A stretch of DNA of 20,232 nucleotides from DATKEG01 sp035544515 (GTDB lineage: Bacteria > Acidobacteriota > Vicinamibacteria > Fen-336): the NCBI GenBank assembly GCA_035544515.1, contig DATKEG010000195.1, positions 1 through 20,232 on the forward strand. The letters run 5' to 3'. Numbering within the stretch: position 1 is the stretch's first letter; every line of letters begins with the position of its first letter. A program made the translations under genes and the position numbers. The notes below the pieces were generated by a model. It had not been told where the DNA came from and did no database searches. It saw nothing but the letters and a program-made list of their open reading frames with translations. This document shows, piece after piece, positions 12,712 through 20,232 of the stretch.

Positions 12712-15294
12712 GTGAGACCCGGCGCGAGCGACCTCGGCCTGGCCGCGCTGCTCGCGGCGCTGCCGGCCCTGGCCTACGCGCCGGCCCTCTGGGGCTCCCG
12801 CCTGCTCGCGCCCGGGGACGGTTTCGCGCTGCACTTCCCGCTCAAGGCCGCAGTGTGGGAGGCCTACCGGCGCGGGGAGCTGCCCGGCTGGAACCCGGGC
12901 ATCTTCCTGGGCACGCCGCTCCTGGCCTCCTATCGTCCCGGCGCCTTCCATCCCCTGGTGGCCGCTCTGTTCCCGCTGCCGCCGTTCGAGGCGTTCCAGC
13001 TCCTGGTGCTCCTGTCGCTCGGCGCCGCCGCGGCCCTCACCTACGCGTACGTGCGCCGGCTGGGCGGCCATCCCGTGGGGGCGTTCTTCGCGGGGCTGTC
13101 CTTCGCGCTCGGACCGTACCTCGTCTCACACCTCGGGGACACCGCCGCCGTGGTGGCCGCTCCGGCGCTGCCGCTCGTGCTGCTCGCGGCCGAGGCGCTG
13201 CTCTTCCGGCCCTCCCCCTCCCGCATCGCGGGACTCGCCGCCGCGGTGGCCCTGCTCCTCCTGGCCGGCTCGCCCGAGGCGGCGCGGGCGGGCCTGGCGC
13301 TGGTCGCCGGCCGTTTCCTGGTGGCCGGGCTCGACGCGCGCGCGCCACGGCGGCCCCGGCTGCGCGCGGGGGCGCTGGCCGTGACCATGGGCGCGCTCCT
13401 GGCGGCGCCGCAGCTCGTGCCGGCCATGCTGGCCGCGCGCGAGGCCGGCCGTCCCCTGACCGGCCTGGCCACGGATCGCGCGGTGTGGCTGCCGGGCGCG
13501 ACCGGCCTCGTGCTGCGCTACGTCTCGCACACGCCGGCCGTCGCGCTCGCGCTGGCCGCGCTGCCGCTGGCCCTGTCGCAGGCGCCCGTCCTGGTCCTCG
13601 GCGCCGGCCTCGTCGTCTCGCTCGCGCTGCAGTGGGGACGCAGCCCGCTGGCCGCCCCCGGCGCCGCACCGCTCGCCTTCGACTTCATGCTGTGCGCGCT
13701 GGCGGGCCTGTCCCTCTCCGCACAGTGGCGGCACCGGAGGGAGCCGCTCGGGCGGCGGCTGCGCGCCTGGTTGCTGTTCTTCACCCTCGCCTCGTCCGCG
13801 GCACTGTCCTTCGCCGCCGCCGCGCTGGGGCCGCTGCCCGAGGTGCTGGCGGGGGCGGTGGGCGTGCTGGCCCTGGCCCTCGTCCTCTATTTCTCCCAGG
13901 CCGCCGCGCCCGGCCGCGCGAAGGCGGGGGTCTTCCTGCTGCCCCTGACCGCGTCGTTCCTGCTCCAGCCGCATGGCCGCCGCGTGTGGGAGGGCACGCC
14001 TCTCCGGCAGGAGATCGCGCGCGGCACGGGCACGCGCGAGGCGATCGAGCGCGCGATGGGCCCGCGCCGCTCCGAGCGCAGCCTGGCCCTCGTGACCACC
14101 TGGCCGCACGAGCAGCTCGCCGACCTCGCGTACGGCAGCCTGGCCGCGCTCGCCGGGCGCCGCAGCGCGAACGGGTACGACCCGCTGGTGCCTCTGCGCA
14201 CGCGCGCGGCCCTGGGCGGCATGGGGGTGGGCGGGGCCCTGCCCGCGGCCTTCCTGCGGACCGACCCCGCGCGCCTCGAGATGCTGGGCATCCGCTGGGT
14301 GGAGGTGCCGTCGTCGGCCCTGCGGGCCGGCCCGCCCGCGGGCCCGAGCGACCTGGCGCTCGAGGTCGCGCCCGGCCGGCATCGCTTCTTTCCCTTGCCC
14401 GTCCAGCCCGCGACCGAGGTGCGGCTTTTCTCGTGGCTGGCGGAGGCGGCGGAGCGCGTGCCGCCGGACGCGGTCGTGGCCACGGTCTCCGCGCGCCTGG
14501 CCTCGGGCCGCGCGTTCGAGCTGCCGCTGCGGGGCGGCGCCACGGGCGCGGGGCGGGCGCAGCGGGCGTGGCTGCGGCTGCCCGGCCGCTACTACGTGGA
14601 CGCGGTGCGGCTGGACCGCCTGCCGGGGCCGGGCCGGCTGATGGTGAGCCGGCTCGAGCTCTTCGACGTCCTGACCCAGCGCGTCACGCCCGTCTCCGCG
14701 GCGGCCGCCTACGTCAGCGACGGAAGCCGGCTGAGGGAGGTCGCGGCCACGCCCGCCCTGCGGCTGTTCGAGCTGCCCGGCACGCAGGCGGCGCGCGTGG
14801 TGGGAAAACTGCGCGTGATGCCCACGGAGGATGCCGTGGGGCGCGCGCTCGGCCTGCTCCCGCAGATCGGCCTCGATCCCCGCAGGGAGGCGCTCGTGTC
14901 CGCGGAGGAGAGCCGCGGGCTGACCCTGCCCCGGGACGCGCGCGCCTCGCGGGCCGACCTGGCCCGCTCCGAGCCGGGACGCCTCGACGTGCGCGCGGAG
15001 GGCCCGGGCCTGCTCGTGGTCGTGGAGGCCTGGGATCCCGGCTGGAGGGCGCAGCTCGACGGCCGGCCGGCGCCCGTCCACCGCGTCAACCTCGCGCAGA
15101 TGGGCGTGGTGCTCGGGGAGGGCGTCCACCACGTCAGGCTGAGCTACCACCCGCGCGGGCTGGGGCCCGGCCTGGCGCTCTTCGTCGCCGCCGGCCTGGC
15201 GCTCGTTCTCTCGCGCGTGGCGCCGCCGGCTTTGAGCGGGCGCCGCGGGCGTGTTAGGGTGCCCCTTTCGCGCGCAAGCGGCGGACCGGAGTAG
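12712..15294 (+). CDS. YfhO-like integral membrane protein
   Basis: The 860-residue protein fits the YfhO family (a GT-C-like group needed in some bacteria for glycosylation of wall or lipid polymers). It has an N-terminal helix and then an early loop with PGWNPGIFLGTPLLASYRPG, which matches the W-P-...-G-x-P pattern of the family. About ten hydrophobic helices reach residue 405, followed by a large extracytoplasmic domain (about 410-815). The final part, VVEAWDPGWRAQLDG, and a last helix near 817-836 also follow YfhO proteins. It probably moves sugars from a lipid carrier outside the membrane. The start is GTG 12712, 10 bases after the preceding stop, with no strong ribosome binding site; another GTG at 12698 is out of frame. 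Confidence 0.8.
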   Translation: MRPGASDLGLAALLAALPALAYAPALWGSRLLAPGDGFALHFPLKAAVWEAYRRGELPGWNPGIFLGTPLLASYRPGAFHPLVAALFPLPPFEAFQLLVLLSLGAAAALTYAYVRRLGGHPVGAFFAGLSFALGPYLVSHLGDTAAVVAAPALPLVLLAAEALLFRPSPSRIAGLAAAVALLLLAGSPEAARAGLALVAGRFLVAGLDARAPRRPRLRAGALAVTMGALLAAPQLVPAMLAAREAGRPLTGLATDRAVWLPGATGLVLRYVSHTPAVALALAALPLALSQAPVLVLGAGLVVSLALQWGRSPLAAPGAAPLAFDFMLCALAGLSLSAQWRHRREPLGRRLRAWLLFFTLASSAALSFAAAALGPLPEVLAGAVGVLALALVLYFSQAAAPGRAKAGVFLLPLTASFLLQPHGRRVWEGTPLRQEIARGTGTREAIERAMGPRRSERSLALVTTWPHEQLADLAYGSLAALAGRRSANGYDPLVPLRTRAALGGMGVGGALPAAFLRTDPARLEMLGIRWVEVPSSALRAGPPAGPSDLALEVAPGRHRFFPLPVQPATEVRLFSWLAEAAERVPPDAVVATVSARLASGRAFELPLRGGATGAGRAQRAWLRLPGRYYVDAVRLDRLPGPGRLMVSRLELFDVLTQRVTPVSAAAAYVSDGSRLREVAATPALRLFELPGTQAARVVGKLRVMPTEDAVGRALGLLPQIGLDPRREALVSAEESRGLTLPRDARASRADLARSEPGRLDVRAEGPGLLVVVEAWDPGWRAQLDGRPAPVHRVNLAQMGVVLGEGVHHVRLSYHPRGLGPGLALFVAAGLALVLSRVAPPALSGRRGRVRVPLSRASGGPE

Positions 15295-15296
15295 TA

Positions 15297-16076
15297 TTGA
15301 GCCCTCCCAGACCCAGCCTCTCCATCTTCTTTCCGGCCTACAACGACGCGGGCACCATCGCCAGCCTGGCCCTGATCGCGCACATGACCGCGCGCGAGCT
15401 GACGGGAGACTACGAGGTCATCGTGGTCGACGACGGGAGCCCCGACCACACGGGCGCTCTCCTCGACGAGATGGCGCGCCACTTCCAATGGCTGCGGGTC
15501 GTCCACCATCCCACCAACCGCGGGTACGGCGGGGCGCTGCGCACCGGGTTCCTCTCCGCGTCCAAGGACCTCGTCTTCTACACGGACGGGGACGCTCAAT
15601 ACGACCCGCGGGAGATGGTGAAGCTCTACGAGGCGCTGGGACCCGGTGTCGACCTCGTCAACGGGTACAAGATCGGGCGTTCCGATCCCCTCCACCGCAT
15701 CGTGATCGGCCGGCTCTATCACACCTTCGTGCGCGCGATGTTCGGCCTGCGCCTGCGGGACGTGGACTGCGACTTCCGCCTGATGCGCCGCCGCGTGTTC
15801 GACAAGGTCGTCCTCACCCGCTCCTCCGGGGTGATCTGCGTGGAACTGATGAAGAAGGTGCAGGACCACGGCTTCCGCATCGCCGAGGTGCCCGTCCACC
15901 ATTTCCACCGCTCCTACGGGCGCAGCCAGTTCTTCAACTTCGCGCGCGTGGGACGGACGCTCCTCGACCTCGCACGTCTGTGGGTGGAGCTGGTCGTGCG
16001 CAAGGAGCACCTGTCCGGCCGGCGCGCGGAGGCGCCGGGGGCTCCCGCGCCCGGCGGCACCGACCCCCGGCCGTGA
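15297..16076 (+). CDS. Third GT2 glycosyltransferase (soluble DPM1-like)
   Basis: The 259-residue product shows SIFFPAYNDAGTI near 9-21, VIVVDDGSPDHTG at 41-53, and metal-binding TDGDAQYDP (96-104). GYGGALRTGF and a DCDFRLMRR segment are typical of polyprenol-phosphate mannose/glucose synthases. Unlike the two GT2 genes upstream it lacks obvious membrane helices. The start appears to be TTG 15297, two bases after the YfhO stop, with GGAG eight bases before it; the first internal ATG lies after the nucleotide-binding motif, so it is excluded. The stop overlaps the GTG of the aminotransferase (GTGA). It is likely co-translated with that enzyme. Confidence 0.85.
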   Translation: MSPPRPSLSIFFPAYNDAGTIASLALIAHMTARELTGDYEVIVVDDGSPDHTGALLDEMARHFQWLRVVHHPTNRGYGGALRTGFLSASKDLVFYTDGDAQYDPREMVKLYEALGPGVDLVNGYKIGRSDPLHRIVIGRLYHTFVRAMFGLRLRDVDCDFRLMRRRVFDKVVLTRSSGVICVELMKKVQDHGFRIAEVPVHHFHRSYGRSQFFNFARVGRTLLDLARLWVELVVRKEHLSGRRAEAPGAPAPGGTDPRP

Positions 16077-17188
16077 ACGTCCCCTTCCTCGACGTCCGCG
16101 GCCACGTGGCCGCCGTGCGCGGCGAGATCGAGCGGGCGGTCGGCCGCGTGCTCGACGCGGGCTGGTTCATCCTGGGCCCCGAGGGCGAAGCCTTCGAGCG
16201 CGAGCTGGCGCGGGCGCTCGGAGCGAAGGACGCGGTGGGAGTGGCCAACGGCACCGAGGCGATCCAGCTCGCCCTCGAGGCGCTCGGCGTGGGCGCCGGC
16301 GACGAGGTCGTCACCTCGCCGCTGAGCGCCGCCTTCACCGCGCTCGGGGTCCTGCGCGCGGGCGCCCGCCCCGTTTTCGCCGACCTCGACCCGGCCACGC
16401 TCAACGTCGCCCCGGAGGCCGTGGAGAGAGCGCTCACGCCGCGGACGAGAGCGCTCCTGCCCGTGCACCTCTACGGCCATCCGGCCGACCTCGACCCGCT
16501 GCTCGACCTCGCCCGCCGGCAGGGGATCCCGCTGGTGGAGGACGCGTGCCAGGCGCACGGGGCCAGGTACAAGGGCCGGGTGGTCGGCGCGCTCTCCGGC
16601 CTGGGCGCGCTGTCGTTCTATCCGACCAAGAACCTGGGCGCGCTCGGCGACGGCGGCGCGGTGCTGGTGAACGATCCCGGCCTGGCCGCCCGTTTGCGCC
16701 GGCTGCGCAACGGCGGGCAGAGCGACCGCTACCGGCACGAAGAGAGCGGGATGAACAGCCGCCTCGACGAGCTGCAGGCCGCGATCCTGCGCGCCTTCCT
16801 GGGCCACCTGCCGGCCTGGAACGAGCGCCGGCGCGCCCTGGGCGCGCTCTACCTCCGCGAGCTGGCGGGCGCGGAATTGACGCTGCCGCACGAGCAGCCC
16901 TACGCGACCGCGGTCTACCACCTGTTCGCCGTGCGCCACCCCCGGCGCGACGCGCTGGCCGCGGGCCTGCGCGAGCGCGGCATCGGCACGCTCGTGCACT
17001 ACCCGATCCCGCTGCACCTGCAGCCGGCGTTCGCCTCGCTCGGCTACCGCGCCGGCGACTTCCCGGTGGCGGAGCGGGCGGCCCGCGAGGTGCTGTCCCT
17101 GCCCCTCTACCCCGAGCTGACGGACGCGCAGGCGCTCGCCGTCGCTTCCGCCGTGCGCGAGCTGGCCGCCCGCCCGGCCGGCGCGTGA
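16073..17188 (+). CDS. DegT/DnrJ/EryC1-family sugar aminotransferase
   Basis: The 371-residue product has the full PLP fold of these enzymes: VPFLDVRGHVAAV at the start, GTEAIQLAL (60-68) for phosphate binding, VEDACQAHGA at 155-164 (Asp157 contacts the PLP ring nitrogen) and FYPTKNLGALGDGG (182-195) with Schiff-base Lys186. NGGQSDRYRHEESGMNSRLDELQAAIL also matches the family. These enzymes transfer an amino group from glutamate to a keto-sugar nucleotide. The product sugar cannot be read from sequence. The start is GTG 16073, overlapping the GT2 stop by four bases; the stop overlaps the next GTG likewise. The closest functional parallels are ArnB, WecE and FdtB. Confidence 0.92.
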   Translation: MNVPFLDVRGHVAAVRGEIERAVGRVLDAGWFILGPEGEAFERELARALGAKDAVGVANGTEAIQLALEALGVGAGDEVVTSPLSAAFTALGVLRAGARPVFADLDPATLNVAPEAVERALTPRTRALLPVHLYGHPADLDPLLDLARRQGIPLVEDACQAHGARYKGRVVGALSGLGALSFYPTKNLGALGDGGAVLVNDPGLAARLRRLRNGGQSDRYRHEESGMNSRLDELQAAILRAFLGHLPAWNERRRALGALYLRELAGAELTLPHEQPYATAVYHLFAVRHPRRDALAAGLRERGIGTLVHYPIPLHLQPAFASLGYRAGDFPVAERAAREVLSLPLYPELTDAQALAVASAVRELAARPAGA

Positions 17189-19791
17189 GCCCGGTCGCAC
17201 CCCTTCCCGCCGCGCTGAGCGGCCTCGTGCTCTTCTCCGTGCCCGGCCTGCTGCTGCTCGCGTCCCTGCGCGCGCGCGACCGCGAGGCGCTGGCCTGGGA
17301 CGAGCGCGTCTTCCTGGCGGTGACGGTGAGCCTGATGTGGGCGGCCTGGCTCGGCCTGGTCCTGGCCGAGGCCGGGCGGTTCTCGCTCGTGGGCGCGGCC
17401 CTCGTCACGGCGAGCCTCTTTGCGGCGCTGGCCCTCGTCCGGCGGCGCGCGCTCGTCTGGCCGCTGGCGCTTCCGCGCGGGGTGGCCGAGGCGGCGCCGG
17501 CGCTCGTTGTGCTCGCCCTCGCCTTCGCGTTGCACGCACGGCCGACCGAGTACCTGCTCGGCGGCCGCGACCCCGGCACCTACATCGCGGCCATGGCCAT
17601 GATCGGGCGAACGGGCGGGGTCGCCTACACCGATCCCGCGGTGCTCTCGATCCCGGCGCAGGACGTGGCGCTGTTCTACCGCCATCCGGACGGCCCCGAA
17701 TATTCGTGGGGACGCTTCATGGGCTTCCCTCTCGAGCGGCCGCAGACGGGGCGCGTGGTCCCCGAGTTCTTCCACCTCTTCCCGGCCTTCGGGGCCTACC
17801 TGTTCCAGGCCATGGGAGTGAAGGGCGCGCTCGCCACCCCGCCCGTCTTCGGGATCCTGGGCACCCTGGCCGTGTTCCTGGCCCTCCGCCGGGTGCTCGG
17901 AGAAGCACCGGCGCTGCTCGGCGCGCTGCTCCTGGCCGTCAACGTCGTGCAGGTCTGGTTCGCGCGTTATCCCGTGACGGAGACCGCGTCGCAGCTCCTC
18001 ATCTTCCTCGGCCTGCTCTGCGTCTGGCACTGGGAGGCGCGCGGCTCGCGCGTGTTCGCCGCGCTGGCCGGCGCCGCCTTCGGGCTGTCGCTGCTCGTGC
18101 GCATCGACAGCGTGCTGCTGGCCGCCCCGATCACGGCCTATCTCCTCGTGCGCTGGGCGCGCCGCGACCTGCCCTGGCGTGAAGGCTGGGCCTTCCTCAC
18201 GCCGCTCGCCCTCCTGGCCTTCCATGCCTTCGCGCACGCCGCCTTCTGGTCGCGCAAGTACCTCCTGGAGCTGGCGCGGCGCCCGTATTGGCACCAGCCC
18301 CGCTGGGCGTGGCTGCTGGGCGCGCTCGTCCTCGGCGCCTTGATCGCGCTCGTGCATGCGCGGGGGCCGGCACTCCTCGACCGGGTGCTCGCGAGGGCGA
18401 AGGCAGTGCGCGCGGTGGCCGTGGCCACGATCGCGATCCTCGCCCTCTACCTCTATTTCGTGCGGCCCGTGCTGTCGGTCTGGGCGGGAGGGGACGGCAA
18501 CGACGCGGTGTCGGCCGCGCAGACGCCGTGGCTCCCCGGCGGACCGCTGGCCGACCCCGGCCCGCTGCGGAGCCTCGGGTTCGCCCGCCTCGCCGCGCAC
18601 GACGCCCAGGCCTTCCTGCGTCTGGGCTGGTTCGTGACGCCCCTCGGCCTCGCCCTCGCGGTGCTGGGCCTGATGCGGGCCGTGTGGCGCTGGCGGCGGG
18701 AGTACCTGCTCCCCGTCCTGGTCACGCTGGCCTTCGGCGGGTTCTACTTCTACAAGATCCGCGTCTACAACGACTACTTCTTCGCCCTGCGCCGCTTCGT
18801 GCCGGTGGTGTTGCCCATGGCGCTGGGCCTGGCCGCCTTCGCCCTCTGGCGCCTGGCCGGCCGCGGCGGGTGGCGGCGGGCGGCGGCCGCGGTGATCACG
18901 GCCTTCCTCTTCGCGTCCTTCCTCGTGCGCACCTGGCCGCTGGTGGGGTACGTCGACTGGCGCCACTCCGTGCGCTTCGTGGCGGACGTGGCCCGGCGGT
19001 TCGGCCCGCAGGACGTGGTCGTGTTCGAGCAGAAGGCCAGCATCCACCTGCTCTCGCTGCCGCTGTGGGCCGTGCACGGCGTGCACGTGCTGGAGCTGGC
19101 CCGTTTCGACCCCGACCCCGAGCGCGTGAATCACCTGATCCGGGCCTGGCGAGGGCGCTGGCGCAACGTGTACTTCGTCCATACCTACCGCACGGACCTC
19201 TGCGGCGTGTTCCTGCAGCGCGTGGAGGAGAAGGACTTCGGCACGCACGAGTGGGAGCGCGCGTACGGCCGCCCGCCCGCGGGCCGTTCGCCGCGGTCCT
19301 TCCACTTCACGCTGGCGCGCGCGGTCCTGCCCGAGGAGCTGCAGGTGCCCGCGCTCGACGAGGTGGACCTGGGCGGCTCGGACGACTTCCTGGTCTCGGG
19401 CTTCTACGACAAGGAGGGCGGCTACCGCTGGACGGGGCGGTGTGGATCGGTGTACCTGCCGGGCGCGCGGGGAGCGACGGCGGTGGACGTGACGGCGTCG
19501 CTCGGAGAGCGGCGTCCGCGGAGCCTGCCCGATCCCGTGGTGGAGGTCTCGCTCTCCGGCGCGCCGCTGGGCCGCTTCACCCCGGAGCGGCGCTGGACCA
19601 CGCACACCTTCGCGCTCCCCCAGCCGCTGCCGCCGGGCGCCCCCGTCCTGCGCCTCGACGTGGTGGACCCCGTCCGTGGCCGCGCGCACACCTGGCGGCC
19701 GGCCAACGAGCTGGCGGGCAGCCTCGACACTCGCGACCTCGGCGTGATGGTGGATCGGGTGCGCGTCGTTCGCGGAAATCGCGTCGACTGA
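17185..19791 (+). CDS. Large GT-C (GT39/ArnT-like) membrane glycosyltransferase candidate
   Basis: The 868-residue protein has more than a dozen hydrophobic helices up to about residue 585, then a soluble part. The first large loop carries GGRDPGTY (126-133), where Asp129 is a candidate catalytic acid as in PMT/ArnT enzymes. A loop with VWFARYPVTETASQLL follows later. The soluble half contains VVVFEQKASIHLLSLPL, and the last 140 residues (DDFLVSGFYDKEGG onward) look like a beta-sandwich that could bind carbohydrate. It would transfer a sugar from a polyprenyl-phosphate donor to an outer acceptor. The start is GTG 17185, overlapping the aminotransferase stop. A specific family could not be confirmed by eye. 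Confidence 0.75.
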   Translation: MSPVAPLPAALSGLVLFSVPGLLLLASLRARDREALAWDERVFLAVTVSLMWAAWLGLVLAEAGRFSLVGAALVTASLFAALALVRRRALVWPLALPRGVAEAAPALVVLALAFALHARPTEYLLGGRDPGTYIAAMAMIGRTGGVAYTDPAVLSIPAQDVALFYRHPDGPEYSWGRFMGFPLERPQTGRVVPEFFHLFPAFGAYLFQAMGVKGALATPPVFGILGTLAVFLALRRVLGEAPALLGALLLAVNVVQVWFARYPVTETASQLLIFLGLLCVWHWEARGSRVFAALAGAAFGLSLLVRIDSVLLAAPITAYLLVRWARRDLPWREGWAFLTPLALLAFHAFAHAAFWSRKYLLELARRPYWHQPRWAWLLGALVLGALIALVHARGPALLDRVLARAKAVRAVAVATIAILALYLYFVRPVLSVWAGGDGNDAVSAAQTPWLPGGPLADPGPLRSLGFARLAAHDAQAFLRLGWFVTPLGLALAVLGLMRAVWRWRREYLLPVLVTLAFGGFYFYKIRVYNDYFFALRRFVPVVLPMALGLAAFALWRLAGRGGWRRAAAAVITAFLFASFLVRTWPLVGYVDWRHSVRFVADVARRFGPQDVVVFEQKASIHLLSLPLWAVHGVHVLELARFDPDPERVNHLIRAWRGRWRNVYFVHTYRTDLCGVFLQRVEEKDFGTHEWERAYGRPPAGRSPRSFHFTLARAVLPEELQVPALDEVDLGGSDDFLVSGFYDKEGGYRWTGRCGSVYLPGARGATAVDVTASLGERRPRSLPDPVVEVSLSGAPLGRFTPERRWTTHTFALPQPLPPGAPVLRLDVVDPVRGRAHTWRPANELAGSLDTRDLGVMVDRVRVVRGNRVD

Positions 19792-19826
19792 GCTCGCCCT
19801 GGAGCTGGAAGAGCGGCACGCCCGGG

Positions 19827-19856
19827 CCTGGTCGCCCTGAGGTACGACTGACCAGG
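19827..19856. other. Inverted repeat after the glycosylation run
   Basis: CCTGGTC (19827-19833) and GACCAGG (19850-19856) are perfect inverted copies 16 bases apart, just after the GT-C stop. No T tract follows, so it is not a clear terminator; it may be an operator for the methyltransferase gene or a transcript-end hairpin. Confidence 0.3.
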
Positions 19857-19883
19857 ACGGCCGGCCAGCGCGCCCGCCGGGGG

Positions 19884-19892
19884 TGCTATCGT
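19884..19892 (+). promoter_or_regulatory. Possible extended -10 promoter of the methyltransferase gene
   Basis: TGC immediately followed by TATCGT (19887-19892) gives an extended -10 (TGn + TATnnT), 25 bases before the ATG at 19918. No clear -35 box is present. GGGAG at 19904-19908 then acts as ribosome binding site, 9 bases before the ATG. Confidence 0.35.
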
Positions 19893-19917
19893 GGGGCCGC
19901 CGCGGGAGCCCCGACCC

Positions 19918-20232
19918 ATGCCGCGCCTCTGGCGACGATCGGCCGCCGCTGCGTCCCTGCTGCTGCTCGCCGTGGCCGCCGGGCGGGCGCAGCCACGCTC
20001 GCGTGAGGACTGCGAGGCCGCGCACCCGGCCTCGTGGGGACGCGCCGGCAAGGATGTCGTGTGGGTGCCGACCCACGGCGAAGTCGTCCAGGCCATGCTC
20101 TCGATGGCGCAGGTGACGCCGCAGGACCTCGTGCTCGACCTGGGCGCCGGCGACGGCCGGATCGCCATGGCCGCCGCGACGGCGCCCTTCGGCGCGCGGG
20201 CCGTCGGCATCGAGTACGACCCCGACATGGCG
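19918..20232 (+). CDS. Exported class I SAM-dependent methyltransferase (3' truncated by window edge)
   Basis: Only the first 105 residues are visible. They begin with a basic stretch and a hydrophobic leader (MPRLWRRSAAAASLLLLAVA) ending near GRAQP, which fits a signal peptide. Then come VVWVPTHGEVVQAMLSMA and LVLDLGAGDGRIAMAAA, the glycine-rich motif I of S-adenosylmethionine binding, and GIEYDPDMA with the acidic residue after strand 2. The V-W-x-P-T motif and GDGRI resemble DOT1-like small methyltransferases. A leader on a SAM-dependent enzyme is unusual, because SAM is made in the cytoplasm; the segment may instead be an inner-membrane anchor. The substrate is unknown. Confidence 0.75.
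   Translation, partial: MPRLWRRSAAAASLLLLAVAAGRAQPRSREDCEAAHPASWGRAGKDVVWVPTHGEVVQAMLSMAQVTPQDLVLDLGAGDGRIAMAAATAPFGARAVGIEYDPDMA

Noticed and set aside
13126..15150. A 674-codon minus-strand frame
   Set aside because: Mirror of the YfhO-like gene; composition is typical of antisense reading in GC-rich DNA.
17107..20076. A 989-codon minus-strand frame
   Set aside because: Antisense to the GT-C gene, rich in Arg, Gly, His and Gln, with no recognisable domain or regulatory signals.
1..20232. CRISPR arrays, tRNA or rRNA genes, transposase genes, prophage
   Set aside because: No regularly spaced repeats, cloverleaf or rRNA signatures, and no transposase, integrase or phage structural motifs were found; the only mobile-type sequence is the palindrome at 4603-4757.

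Overview
The window is very GC-rich (about 70-75% by eye, most third codon positions G or C), densely coded and free of introns. It carries bacterial families with short or overlapping gene junctions (ATGA/GTGA) and many GTG or TTG starts. This fits a high-GC bacterium, probably an uncultivated soil or sediment lineage. HEAT-cyclophilin fusions and a divergent YchF would suit Acidobacteriota-like or Rokubacteria-like groups, but the phylum cannot be settled from the sequence alone. I see no rRNA, tRNA or CRISPR.

Layout. (1) 3-521 (+): the 3' end of a TPR protein. (2) 522-1203: a lower-GC island with a 12-bp dyad, a near-consensus sigma70-type promoter and two tandem mini-genes encoding lysine-rich peptides of 18 and 17 residues. 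Each mini-gene has the same Shine-Dalgarno spacing and its own intrinsic terminator; a third strong hairpin follows. (3) 8338-1204 (-): a co-directional block of a VWA membrane protein, a PilZ protein with a degenerate receiver, a family 2 glycosyltransferase fused to a Rossmann-like domain, a GNAT acetyltransferase, a secreted HEAT-repeat cyclophilin and a Cof-type HAD phosphatase. A 155-bp palindromic MITE-like element, flanked by a 5-bp direct repeat, lies exactly between the glycosyltransferase stop and the acetyltransferase start. (4) 8421-10812 (+): a divergent, probably leaderless YchF-like NTPase, an overlapping zinc-ribbon protein of unknown function, and a VOC protein whose base use differs from its neighbours. 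(5) 10904-19791 (+): a compact six-gene run of three polyprenyl-phosphate-type GT2 enzymes, a YfhO-like membrane protein, a DegT/DnrJ-type sugar aminotransferase and a large GT-C membrane protein. (6) 19918-end (+): the start of an exported or membrane-anchored SAM-dependent methyltransferase.

The large (+) run reads as an envelope glycosylation unit. GT2 enzymes would charge a lipid carrier with a sugar, the aminotransferase would make an amino sugar, and the membrane proteins would transfer it on the outer side of the inner membrane. The logic resembles ArnB/ArnC/ArnT, but the target is unknown. The least explained part is the pair of lysine-rich mini-genes near 727-1112.
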